Source of the DNA: Bacteroidota bacterium
GTDB lineage: Bacteria > Bacteroidota > Bacteroidia > B-17B0 > Aurantibacillaceae
Assembly (NCBI GenBank): GCA_030692515.1
Contig: JAUXZS010000047.1
Coordinates: 1-64,000 of the forward strand
Direction: 5' to 3'
DNA length: 64,000 nucleotides
Under the pieces are notes generated by a model. It worked only from the letters and a program-made list of their open reading frames with translations. It searched no databases and was not told the DNA's origin. Positions 26,601-35,107 of the stretch are shown here, one piece after another. The translations under genes were made by a program, and so were the position numbers. Every line of letters begins with the position of its first letter. The stretch's first letter is position 1.

Positions 26601-28020
26601 CAAAAGTAATTTCGTTTACTGCACCAGGTAATAATTTAAACGGTCCAGCTGATTGTAAAAATCTTCTATCGCCAGGAAGATTACCTGCTGATTTTTCAGT
26701 CCAACCAGTACCTGCAACCGGGTTACCATCATACACAAAAGTAGCTGGAGCAGTTCCTCCATAAGCATTACCTCCAAATGTAAAAGGCGAACCGTCTTTC
26801 CAGAAACCAGTCATGAAATTATAGTAATGAATTGCAATAGCAGGGTTTGTAGTTTGAGGTGGAAATGCTCCAATGTTATTGTTATAATAAGTAAAACGAC
26901 TCATTTGAATTGTCTCTCCCGGCTCATCAAATAACCCATCATTATCGTTATCAATCCCGTCACCTGGATCAGCTAAAGGACCTCTAAAAAAGTCGCAACC
27001 AAGAGCTGGTGGAAAATCGCCGTAACCATTGGTTCCCGAAGCAGTTTCATCAAATGGATCGGCGTTATAAATATATCCTAAACCTCTAGAAACGTCGCAT
27101 CCAACATAATCATCTAAATAATATCCTAAATCGGCATCATTCCATATTGAAAAAAATGTTTGATTTAACTGGAATGAGGAGCGGTTATGAACTTCATAAT
27201 TATAGAAAGTCATGTTATTGATTTCATCATTTGTTTTAAAAGCAAAAGCTTGAGCTCTCACTTCAACACCAATGGCAACACCTTCAGTTTCTGTATGAGC
27301 ACCACCTTTATCATTAAAAACCCAAAATAAAGTTTGGTCGCCATATAATTTAGTTTTACAAAAACCTAAATTATCTTTTAATGCTAAATTTTGAACATCG
27401 TATGCAGGATAATCTGGGGTTGATCCCGTAGGATCGTAAAAACCGTCTTGATTAACGTCTACAAATGGAGCTAAACGTTTACCTTGATTCTTACTTAAAT
27501 CGCCATTTCCTGGCCAAGCTAAAATATTTGGAGTCGCAGGACCACCAGCTACAAAATTATCAACTTCGTTACGAGTAATTGTAAAAATTTGATCGTATTT
27601 TAAACACTCAGCTGGATCAGCAGCTGTATTAACGGTATCTAAAGGACCAGGCCAAAAATCAATACCACTTTGACGGTAAGTCATAGCTGCAACTTTTAAT
27701 TGTCCACCGGCATCCAAACCTCCAAGCCAAATTGAACCTGCGAAACTCGAAGAAATTCCAGTATTCCTGTTTGAAGTAGCAGGGATAATGTAATATGCAT
27801 TACCATTACCTTGTAAGTCCCACCACATATCACCACCACTATAAATAATAGTTCTAACATTATTAACCCACAATTCTTGAGCTGCTTTAGGAGCAGCGCA
27901 ATCGGCCATGATTTTTTGGCTTAAGTTAGTAACGGTAGATTTTCTTTCCTCACCAACTTTTTCTCTACCATAAGTGCTTATGCTACATAAAACACTTAAT
28001 AATACTATAATTTTTTTCAT
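23614..28020 (-). CDS. Very large secreted protein with FlgD/T9SS-type C-terminal Ig-like domain
   Basis: This protein has 1468 aa. A short signal peptide (MKKIIVLLSVLCSISTYG) leads a long beta-rich chain. A calcium-loop-like DGIDNDNDGLFDEPGE segment lies around residue 350. The C-terminus (from LIRVVPNPYYGSSAYEVNR) is a FlgD/T9SS-type Ig fold with FTMNGTLVKTI and SGLYIFYVDAPG, but the last residues diverge from the classic type A sorting signal. It lies between a TonB receptor and a PorV/PorQ-family gene with gaps of 13 and 18 bases. Proteins of this kind recur in that triplet in Bacteroidota; the function is not known. It is probably surface-exposed. Confidence 0.82.
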   Translation of the reverse strand: MKKIIVLLSVLCSISTYGREKVGEERKSTVTNLSQKIMADCAAPKAAQELWVNNVRTIIYSGGDMWWDLQGNGNAYYIIPATSNRNTGISSSFAGSIWLGGLDAGGQLKVAAMTYRQSGIDFWPGPLDTVNTAADPAECLKYDQIFTITRNEVDNFVAGGPATPNILAWPGNGDLSKNQGKRLAPFVDVNQDGFYDPTGSTPDYPAYDVQNLALKDNLGFCKTKLYGDQTLFWVFNDKGGAHTETEGVAIGVEVRAQAFAFKTNDEINNMTFYNYEVHNRSSFQLNQTFFSIWNDADLGYYLDDYVGCDVSRGLGYIYNADPFDETASGTNGYGDFPPALGCDFFRGPLADPGDGIDNDNDGLFDEPGETIQMSRFTYYNNNIGAFPPQTTNPAIAIHYYNFMTGFWKDGSPFTFGGNAYGGTAPATFVYDGNPVAGTGWTEKSAGNLPGDRRFLQSAGPFKLLPGAVNEITFGMPWAQSPVKGGNLSSIDLLKTADDKAQALFDNCFKLLDGPEAPDLTIQEMNNELIVYLSNKKGTNNYKQFNNDYAETDISILSDPTSTIAALNNPDKVYRFEGYIVYQIINDKVTSTDLGDRTKAIPVFQCDVQNNVSRIVNFELDNNLGFVVPKVKVDGANNGVVSTFKITDDAFSTSSNRKLINNKTYYFFAVAYAYNNYLTYAPDVPVTVNPAANFLGQKRPYLEGRKFKRAAGIPHIPDPEKDGTTAQAAYGFGPKITRIEGQGNGGNKLTMTKASEDEIVTNFFKADVTYENAQGPINIKVVDPLNVRNSDFTFKFINNLSTATTPQASLNAMPTGSAQAIAALNIDNTSWELKDLASGIVYHPNAALTTGTVDVYYETIKVGNEFYFPDLGFSLTIKQVADPGEFVGAFTNFANLDSDYSGPAPGSFIGATISYENGTANWLNSVPDVDGNTPFNWILSGNNKTAGNEDAFYKKDNSGVVKAFYDPKKQFGNILGGTWAPYPLAASYYSLTSSSSPNVPARVFGGPGLNGKIWQLEAIKYPTIYGTPGDGSPSLDGNTDLRKLGSALIVFTKDKSKWTRCAVLEMQEKNTLSEGGGIFFGPRKHASVNKDGVYATGTASSSAIDDPAFISATGMGWFPGYAINLETGERLNMAFGEDSYQKENNGNDMKWNPTSSMNSPYNFAFGGKHFVYVFGGNSIQSNYPTPGIFGWEATLGGKAYGQTKYDHGARIINVLENYFGPSFNQDNSGAGLGPLNGLERDIMWVSMPMPAAGYNFTNPENMPSDVRFQINVAKPYRYGYSGVSTFTTAQSAININKFQNVNSPSFLTTDVNTTNPQNNNFPMYKFNTSDIATLFQEASTAKNALDLIRVVPNPYYGSSAYEVNRIDNRVRITNLPSKCTIKIFTMNGTLVKTITRDVSGQEDIYLGTSGSGTDIKQAKRLPYADWDLKNQSGISVASGLYIFYVDAPGIGEKIIKWFGAMRPLDVQSY

Positions 28021-28033
28021 ATAAAATTTTATT

Positions 28034-31000
28034 CTAAAAATTAAACATTAAACCAATGCGTATTTGACGCGGACTGCTATAATTACCTGGTGCATTGATA
28101 CTAATATTATACATGTCAGTATAAGAAGTAGCGCTATTTGCAAGAGCTAATGCTGCCTGAGCTTGAGTTGACGTTAAATAACCATCATCTGTAGGATTAC
28201 CAGTGAAATTATAAACATTTAAAATATTACGAGTATTTAAAACATTTAATACTTGTAAGTAAATATTTAAATCAGCAGTTTTCTTGTTTTCTTCACCGTT
28301 CTTACCCCAGCTTAATTCAATATTTTTATCAATTCTTAAATTACCTCTATAGCTCCAAGGTTTAGATGAACCATTTATTTGTCCTACAATACTTGATCTA
28401 GCATTTCCACCAAAGGGAACAGCTGTATTCCAACGAGTATAAGGTGTTCCCGAACCTAGAATAAAAGATAAGTTGAATCCAACATCTTCAAATAATTGTA
28501 TTGTTTTTCCGCTTTTAGTTTTGATTGATGGGCCTTTGTAATCTTTTTCAGCACCAAAACGATAATCGTAATTTAAAACGAAACTATGACGTTGATCAAA
28601 ATCTAATGGTTGTAAGATACGTAAATTAGGTTGTCCTGATTGAGCTAAGTTCGCGCCAGAGTTAACACCAGATCCAGTTCCTTCAGCAAATTGTAAGGTA
28701 TAGTTTGCTGAATATCTAGAACCGCCAGTTCTACGGAAATCAAAAACAAATGATAAACCTTTTGTAGTTGCAAAATCAATATTATCGTACATTAAATAAG
28801 TTTTAGGATAAGCTCCTGTAATAACACGTTGATTAATCATGTTACGCATTTCACGATAGAAAGAAGTAATTGTTAATGAAGCATTCTTACGTTCATTTAA
28901 AATCTGAGAGAATCCTAATTCATAATCAATTGTTTGTTGAGGTTTTTGATTTGGATTATTAATTAAAGGGCTACTACTTTCTGCATCCATAAAATAATAA
29001 TCTAACGGATTTAATATGTTATTAGTAGGACGTTGCGTCAAAATATCATAATGAGCGAAGAAATTAGCTACATCGGAAATTGGAAATGAAAATGCAATAC
29101 GCGGCATAACATTAATTGCAGCTGCATATTGTGTAAAGCCTCCAATCGACATTTTTTTGTCATAATTTGAACGGTCTTTAAATAATGGTACTGGATTTCC
29201 AGAAGAAGCTACTAGCAATGAAGGATCTGATAGTTCGTTACCTTCAGAATCATACCATTTATCTTCATGTCTATATCCTTTGATAAATAGTGGAGATTTA
29301 CCTCCAGTTGGAGCTTGAGCAACATATATCGCTGCATCTTTTGAAATATTTGAAGGTATATTGTCAGTAAAACCTGCAGGCAAATTCTCTAAAGATGATA
29401 AATCACTCACTTTTGCTAATTCATGGAAAGCATATTTATCTTTTAAAACTTGTTGATTAGCATCATAACGATCTACACGCAAGCCAACGTTAAATTTAAT
29501 GTCTTTAAAGTCAAATTTATCCATCACAAAAACCGAAGCGTAAATTGGTTTAAACGTACCAATTGGATATAAATTTCTTCCAGCACCATCTTTTTGATCT
29601 AAAAAATCGCTGATATTAACTTTACCACCAACTTTTTTCCCATCGTGTGTAAATCCATTATATCCTACAGCTCTATTAGATTGGTTATAAAATAAATCGT
29701 CTGCGCTAAACATATCTAAACTTAGTTGAGACGGGTCTAAAGCATCCGTATTAATAAAACCAGTATAATCTTTAGGCAATCCTAATTTTTCGAGAATTTT
29801 TTCAGAAAACTGAGTTTGTTTATCTGCTTGGTATTTATTCTCATAAAAATAATACGGCACTAAACCAGAAAACTGCGGTACTAAAATTGGATTTGATAGC
29901 TCTAATTCAGTAGTATGTTTATTAGCAGTAGCCCTCATTGCATCCCATAAGCCGTGGGCATTTAAAGCAAAAAAACTAGTTGTGCGTTGGTCAAACTCAA
30001 GACCAAATGTTAATGCATGATTTTTAATGTCTGTATTAAAACTTGTTGCTATTCTAAATTGCTCATCTATTTGATTTCTGTTTGTTGCATTATAAAATCC
30101 AAAATTATTAAATAAGCTATAAACATTTGCGGGTCTTCCTCCGTTTACGACACCACCGTTTCCTTGAATATAATTACTTCCAAAAGTTACTGGTCTTGAG
30201 TTTGCAAGTAAATAGCTTGTATAAATTGCGGCGTCGGGATTTAACTCTGATGGTGTAAAAATTACAGGTAATTCTAATTTCCCTCTATAAGCATAGGCGT
30301 GTATTTCTTGTCCATTTAAATCAAAACTTTCGGTAAAATTATAATTATAGGCAAAATCCTTTTCTAAAAATTGTCTTTCAAATTTACCTACATAACCATA
30401 ATTAAAATAATCATCTTTATGATTTGGGCTAAAAGTTTTTCTTTGAAGATTTTCGTAACTAACCAAGAATCTAAAAAATGAATTAGATAATATTGATTGA
30501 GTTTTTTCTTTATTACCCGTGTTTCCAAATTTTTGAGTAATTGATAAGTTTGTACGGAAAGTTCTATTACTTGTTTTTGAATTGTTCACTGAATTCAGTA
30601 AATTATTTGCAACCGTTGAATTATAATTATCAGCAAATTCATAAAATCCCCCTAAAGAAATATTTGTATTACCAGTTGGGGCATAGTCTATTTTACCATT
30701 TAATGCTAATAATCTTGAAGAAGCATTTGGTCTAAATTTCTGTTGATTAATATCATCCTTTGTAATGAATTCCGATGCACGAACAAAACCTGTCCCTGAT
30801 GGCGATGGCAATAAAGGAGCATCTTTTATTTCTTGTAGTTTTTCATCATTAACTACATTAATAGGGACAAAAGAAGGGCTGTTATCTTTAACATAGTTTC
30901 CTTGACCTGAAACGAAGAAACCTAACACTGTACGATGAGTTGAATCTTTCTTTTTTAATAATGGTCCGCCCACGCTAAATCCTAAAGAGTTATAACCGTA

Positions 31001-31741
31001 AGGATCGGTTAATTGAGATGAAATCATCTCAACTCCTCCAAAATATTTCGATTGAGGACCACGCGTAGAGATTGAAATTGCACCGGAAGTTAAATCTCCA
31101 TACATTGCAGGAACTCCACCAGTAATAACATTCAATTGTTCGATAGATTGCTGAGGTAAATTTGGTGTTCCAAAAACTTTCACTCCATCCACAAAATAAG
31201 TCGTATTTCCACTTCTTCCACCACGCACGTTAATTGCTTTTCCTTCATCTGCCTGAAAAACTCCGGCAGTAGTTGCAGCAACCGAGTTAATATCTTTTGT
31301 TGCTAAATTTTGATAATCTTCGCGAGTTACAGTTTGACCTGATTTTGTATCTGGATCGATTAAAGGCACTTGGTAAACAATAACTTCAACTTCATCCAAC
31401 TTAACACCTTCGCCATTGGATAATCCAATTGTTTGGTAGGCTGTTTTTCCATCACCAACTAAAATTCCCTTTACTTCTTGTGTTTGATATCCCACATAAA
31501 CACCTTTCACAGTATACAATCCTGGAGATAAAGGTTTTATTATAGCCTCACCATCCATATTGGTAGTTGCAACGCCAACTTGCACACCATCTTTATAAGC
31601 TACAACATTAGCAAATGGAATTGCTTCCTTTGTTGCTTTATCTTGTAAAATAATCTTAATTGCCCCGTTACCACCTTGAGCCATTGCTGACAGGCCTGTG
31701 AAAACAACTAATACAACTGCTAAGTAAATTCTTTTTATCAT
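28034..31741 (-). CDS. TonB-dependent receptor with N-terminal carboxypeptidase-regulatory-like domain
   Basis: This protein has 1235 aa. After the signal peptide (to about residue 21, SAMAQ), residues about 27-115 form a carboxypeptidase-regulatory-like domain (AIPFANVVAYKDG, GLYTVKGVYVGYQ). A plug domain follows with INVRGGRSGNTTYFVDGVKV and SGAISISTRG, then a long barrel ending in RIGLMFNF. It is the first gene of an operon with the large secreted protein and the PorV/PorQ-family protein. It differs from SusC in lacking a SusD partner, so a polysaccharide substrate is not indicated. It could act as a secretion or assembly partner instead of an importer (inference). The 248 bases upstream hold nothing I recognise. 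Confidence 0.9.
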   Translation of the reverse strand: MIKRIYLAVVLVVFTGLSAMAQGGNGAIKIILQDKATKEAIPFANVVAYKDGVQVGVATTNMDGEAIIKPLSPGLYTVKGVYVGYQTQEVKGILVGDGKTAYQTIGLSNGEGVKLDEVEVIVYQVPLIDPDTKSGQTVTREDYQNLATKDINSVAATTAGVFQADEGKAINVRGGRSGNTTYFVDGVKVFGTPNLPQQSIEQLNVITGGVPAMYGDLTSGAISISTRGPQSKYFGGVEMISSQLTDPYGYNSLGFSVGGPLLKKKDSTHRTVLGFFVSGQGNYVKDNSPSFVPINVVNDEKLQEIKDAPLLPSPSGTGFVRASEFITKDDINQQKFRPNASSRLLALNGKIDYAPTGNTNISLGGFYEFADNYNSTVANNLLNSVNNSKTSNRTFRTNLSITQKFGNTGNKEKTQSILSNSFFRFLVSYENLQRKTFSPNHKDDYFNYGYVGKFERQFLEKDFAYNYNFTESFDLNGQEIHAYAYRGKLELPVIFTPSELNPDAAIYTSYLLANSRPVTFGSNYIQGNGGVVNGGRPANVYSLFNNFGFYNATNRNQIDEQFRIATSFNTDIKNHALTFGLEFDQRTTSFFALNAHGLWDAMRATANKHTTELELSNPILVPQFSGLVPYYFYENKYQADKQTQFSEKILEKLGLPKDYTGFINTDALDPSQLSLDMFSADDLFYNQSNRAVGYNGFTHDGKKVGGKVNISDFLDQKDGAGRNLYPIGTFKPIYASVFVMDKFDFKDIKFNVGLRVDRYDANQQVLKDKYAFHELAKVSDLSSLENLPAGFTDNIPSNISKDAAIYVAQAPTGGKSPLFIKGYRHEDKWYDSEGNELSDPSLLVASSGNPVPLFKDRSNYDKKMSIGGFTQYAAAINVMPRIAFSFPISDVANFFAHYDILTQRPTNNILNPLDYYFMDAESSSPLINNPNQKPQQTIDYELGFSQILNERKNASLTITSFYREMRNMINQRVITGAYPKTYLMYDNIDFATTKGLSFVFDFRRTGGSRYSANYTLQFAEGTGSGVNSGANLAQSGQPNLRILQPLDFDQRHSFVLNYDYRFGAEKDYKGPSIKTKSGKTIQLFEDVGFNLSFILGSGTPYTRWNTAVPFGGNARSSIVGQINGSSKPWSYRGNLRIDKNIELSWGKNGEENKKTADLNIYLQVLNVLNTRNILNVYNFTGNPTDDGYLTSTQAQAALALANSATSYTDMYNISINAPGNYSSPRQIRIGLMFNF

Positions 31742-31989
31742 ATACTGTTAAATTACCTTAATTTTCTATTAACTAAAAGCCTTAAAAGTATAAAGCCTAC
31801 GCATTAATAACAAGCAAAAAACTTCATATTTTATTAAGCTATTGATTTTCACGTTATTAAACTTTTAATACTCTATTAACATTATTTCTACTGTATAAAT
31901 CTACAAACAATGTTTTTATCTAAAATTAACAAATTATAATGTGGCAGACCAAACTATATAAGTGGTTAAATATTTGCCATAAATGGAAA

Positions 31990-32313
31990 TTATTTTTTTC
32001 GTTTTTTCTTTTTAAATAAGCGTTTAAAAAATGGTTCGCGTTTATTATCATGATTAAGTTGAGCTTGCTTTTTACTCTTCTTCATACGTCTACGCACCTT
32101 TTTTGTTTGTATACGTTTATGGTGTTTTTTAATTGCCTTACGCTCGGCCTTTTCTTGGCGGCGTTTTTCTCTCGCTTCAAGACGTACTTTTTTTTGCAAT
32201 TTTCGTTCGCTATTTATGGATTTTTCTTTTGGTCCGGTTCCTTTTTCTTGCGAATAGACGGCCGAAAAACTACTTAAGAATATTATATAAAATAATATTT
32301 GTTTTATTCTCAT
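31990..32313 (-). CDS. Small, extremely basic secreted protein
   Basis: This protein has 107 aa with a clear signal peptide (MRIKQILFYIIFLSSFSAVYSQ). The mature part is about half Lys and Arg (for example KKVRLEAREKRRQEKAERK and the C-terminal FKRLFKKKKRKK), probably helical. Its ATG overlaps the stop of the dCMP deaminase gene in an ATGA arrangement, so it is translated in the same operon. The basic charge suggests binding to anionic envelope polymers or nucleic acid, but this is a guess. No domain was recognised. Confidence 0.75.
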   Translation of the reverse strand: MRIKQILFYIIFLSSFSAVYSQEKGTGPKEKSINSERKLQKKVRLEAREKRRQEKAERKAIKKHHKRIQTKKVRRRMKKSKKQAQLNHDNKREPFFKRLFKKKKRKK

Positions 32314-32771
32314 TCTCCTTTTTTGTATTCAACAACGTCTACTCCAAAACGCCTCAAAAAATCTACGCCCTCATCATTAGGTATTCCTTTAAATTTAGCA
32401 TAACTATCTCTAAAATAAACTTTCTGAATACCAGTTGTATAAATTACCCTTGCACATGAAATACAAGGAGAAAGGGTAACATACAAAGTTGCCCCTTGCA
32501 TACTAACATTGTTTTTTGCTGCATATAAAATTGCATTTTGCTCTGCGTGTAAAGCTAAAGAGCAACTGCCTTTACTATCCCTTGCACAACCAACTTCAGG
32601 CCACTCTAAATCACAATTATGTGTGCCTGCAGGCGGACCATTATACCCTAAAGATATTATTCTGGTTTCTTTTGTTAATACTGCGCCAACTTGCGCTTTT
32701 ACACAATGAGAGCGTTGAGCCAGCTTATCTGCCAACTCCATATATATGTCGTTAAATGAAGGTTTTTGCAT
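32310..32771 (-). CDS. dCMP deaminase family protein
   Basis: This 153-aa zinc-dependent deaminase has zinc ligands and catalytic Glu in HAE (75-77) and PCxxC (Cys103, Cys106). The extra Cys-rich N-terminal segment (HNCDLEWPEVGCARDSKGSC) is typical of ComEB/dCMP deaminases, not cytidine deaminases. It converts dCMP to dUMP, feeding thymidylate synthesis. It overlaps the basic protein gene by four bases. Confidence 0.93.
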   Translation of the reverse strand: MQKPSFNDIYMELADKLAQRSHCVKAQVGAVLTKETRIISLGYNGPPAGTHNCDLEWPEVGCARDSKGSCSLALHAEQNAILYAAKNNVSMQGATLYVTLSPCISCARVIYTTGIQKVYFRDSYAKFKGIPNDEGVDFLRRFGVDVVEYKKGE

Positions 32772-32812
32772 TCGATTTTTCTTTTTTGGTGCAAATAAAT
32801 AAGGTCTTGTTT

Positions 32813-33436
32813 TTATAGCGCTTCGCTAACAACTTCTTTTACATCGTCTGGCAACAAGCGTTTAAGCAAGGCTTCAATTCCTGCTTTTAATGTTAAAGTA
32901 CTACTAGGACAGCCACTGCAGCTACCGCGCATTTGCACAGTAACAATACCGTCTTTCAATTCTTTAAAAGTAATTAATCCGCCATCTGATTCAACTGCGG
33001 GGCGGATGTATTGCTCTAATATTTCGATTATTTTATTTTCAACATCATTTGATGGTGGCACATGCTGCGTATTTATAGAAATTGTTTCTTTAAAAGAAGA
33101 ATCTTTAGGAACTAATTTTTCTGGCAATTTATTGATTATTGCATTTCCTTTGTTAAGATAATCTGTAATAAATACACGAATTTCATCTCTCACTTCTTCC
33201 CAAATTACTTCGTCGTGCTTAGTAATAGTTATAAAATTAGACGCTATAAAAATGCTTTTTACAAAGGGAAATTGAAATATTTTTTGAGCGATTGGAGCGT
33301 CAGCAGTTTCGCTTGCGTTTTTATATTCGGCAGTTGCCCCACTCACTAAAAGTAATTTATTGGCAACAAACTTTACACTCGAAGGATTAGGTGTTTCTTC
33401 GACATAAATAATATAGGGGATTTCTTGAAGATTCAT
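32813..33436 (-). CDS. NifU-family Fe-S scaffold/carrier protein (Nfu)
   Basis: This protein has 207 aa from ATG 33436; a GTG at 33445 is rejected because it overlaps a -7 box. It has an N-terminal Nfu_N domain (YVEETPNPSSVKFVAN) and a C-terminal NifU-like domain with Cys173-x-x-Cys176 (GSCSGCPSS), which binds a [4Fe-4S] cluster as a dimer. It delivers clusters to target enzymes in the cytoplasm. It is divergent from nadB. The two-domain length is usual. Confidence 0.93.
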   Translation of the reverse strand: MNLQEIPYIIYVEETPNPSSVKFVANKLLLVSGATAEYKNASETADAPIAQKIFQFPFVKSIFIASNFITITKHDEVIWEEVRDEIRVFITDYLNKGNAIINKLPEKLVPKDSSFKETISINTQHVPPSNDVENKIIEILEQYIRPAVESDGGLITFKELKDGIVTVQMRGSCSGCPSSTLTLKAGIEALLKRLLPDDVKEVVSEAL

Positions 33437-33444
33437 AATTATCA

Positions 33445-33452
33445 CAAAAGTA
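33445..33452 (-). promoter_or_regulatory. Candidate -7 box for the nfu gene
   Basis: The minus strand reads TACTTTTG, an exact TAnnTTTG match 8 bases before the ATG at 33436, so the leader would be very short. It decides between two possible starts. No -33 TTG was found. Confidence 0.35.
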
Positions 33453-33520
33453 CAAACTTTTTAGCTTTAAATGTTTTTATACATACTCACTAAAAGATAT
33501 TACTTTTATACTTGAGAATT

Positions 33521-35080
33521 ATGCAAATAAAAACTGATTTTTTAGTTATTGGCTCTGGTATTGCTGGATTAAGTTTTGCACTTAAAGTTGCCGAAAAAAA
33601 CAAAGTAATTTTAATTACCAAAAGTAATGAAGATGAAAGCAATACTAAATATGCGCAAGGCGGAATAGCTGCTGTTTGGCATGATAAAGACAGTGTTGAG
33701 AAACATGCTGCCGATACTTTAAACGCTGGTGCTGGTTTGTGTGATGAAAAAATAGTAAGACTAGTAGTTTCTGAAAGCACCGAACGTGTTAAAGAATTGA
33801 TTGAACTAGGAACAAAATTTGATAAAAAAGAAAGCGGTGATTACGATCTCGCAAAGGAAGGTGGGCATAGCGAAAACAGAATTTTACATTATAAAGATAT
33901 TACGGGTTTTGAAATTGAACGCGCATTGTTACAAAAAATTCACAGCCACAAAAACATTAGCGTATACGATCATTATTTTGCAATTGATATTATTACTCAA
34001 CATCATTTAGGAAAAACTGTTACCTCAAAAACTCCTGATATTAAATGTTATGGCGCCTACGTTGTAAATATTAAAACTGGCATAATTGATACCGTACTTT
34101 CTAAATTTACTATTATGGCAACAGGTGGCGCAGGCCATGTTTACGCCACAACTACAAATCCTAAAATTGCTACTGGCGATGGAATCGCTATGGTCTACAG
34201 AGCTAAAGGTTTGGTAAAGGATATGGAGTTTGTTCAGTTCCACCCTACTTCTCTTTATAATCCTGGCGAAAACCCGAGTTTTTTAATTACAGAAGCTATG
34301 AGAGGTTTTGGAGGTGTACTAAAAACGCAAGATGGTAAAGAGTTCATGCAAAAATATGACCCACGCGGCTCTCTTGCTCCAAGAGATATTGTTGCCCGCG
34401 CAATAGACAATGAACTTAAAATGAAAGGTGAAGATTTTGTATTATTAGATTGCCGACATTTTGATAGAAAAGGATTTATTGAACACTTCCCAAATATTTA
34501 TACTAAATGTATGGGTTTAGGAATAGACCCTTTTATAAAAATGATTCCCGTTGTGCCTGCACAACATTATTTATGTGGCGGTATTGTAGTTGATGAGCAT
34601 GGACAATCCTCCATAAAAAATTTATACGCTATTGGTGAGTGCGCTTGTACAGGTTTGCATGGCGCTAATCGTTTAGCAAGCAATTCATTATTAGAAGCTG
34701 TTGTTTTTGCTCACCGCGCAGCAGAACAAACAAAAAAATTAATTGATACTATTGAAATAGAAAACAATATTCCTGAATGGGATGCCGAAGGAACTGAACA
34801 AGCAGAAGAAATGATTTTAATTACTCAATCGCAAAAAGAAGTACAACAAATAATGAGCAACTATGTTGGCATTGTGAGAAGTGAATTACGTTTGAAAAGA
34901 GCATTTGATAGACTTGAAATTTTATATATGGAGAATGAGGCGCTCTATGAAAAAACGATTGTTACTCAAAAACTATGCGAACTAAGAAATTTAATTTGTA
35001 TTGGTTATTTAATAATTAAACAAGCTATGAAACGAAAAGACAGTGTCGGTTTACACTTTATGGTGGATTATAAAAAATAA
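33521..35080 (+). CDS. nadB: L-aspartate oxidase
   Basis: This protein has 519 aa from ATG 33521 (the TTG at 33512 is not needed). NadB is an FAD enzyme that oxidises L-aspartate to iminoaspartate, the first step of de novo NAD synthesis; NadA follows. The FAD-binding GSGIAGL is at the N-terminus. YAQGGIAAVW, MEFVQFHPTSLY, EAMRGFGG, DPRGSLAPRDIVARAID and GECACTGLHGANRLASNSLLEA are family signatures. The C-terminal helical domain is complete. nadA and nadC are not in the window. Confidence 0.95.
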   Translation: MQIKTDFLVIGSGIAGLSFALKVAEKNKVILITKSNEDESNTKYAQGGIAAVWHDKDSVEKHAADTLNAGAGLCDEKIVRLVVSESTERVKELIELGTKFDKKESGDYDLAKEGGHSENRILHYKDITGFEIERALLQKIHSHKNISVYDHYFAIDIITQHHLGKTVTSKTPDIKCYGAYVVNIKTGIIDTVLSKFTIMATGGAGHVYATTTNPKIATGDGIAMVYRAKGLVKDMEFVQFHPTSLYNPGENPSFLITEAMRGFGGVLKTQDGKEFMQKYDPRGSLAPRDIVARAIDNELKMKGEDFVLLDCRHFDRKGFIEHFPNIYTKCMGLGIDPFIKMIPVVPAQHYLCGGIVVDEHGQSSIKNLYAIGECACTGLHGANRLASNSLLEAVVFAHRAAEQTKKLIDTIEIENNIPEWDAEGTEQAEEMILITQSQKEVQQIMSNYVGIVRSELRLKRAFDRLEILYMENEALYEKTIVTQKLCELRNLICIGYLIIKQAMKRKDSVGLHFMVDYKK

Positions 35081-35107
35081 AAATTACTTTTTTTGAATTT
35101 AAACTTC

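Noticed and set aside
33490-33780. 96-codon frame antisense to nadB
   Set aside because: It lies inside a strongly supported enzyme gene on the other strand and has no recognisable features.
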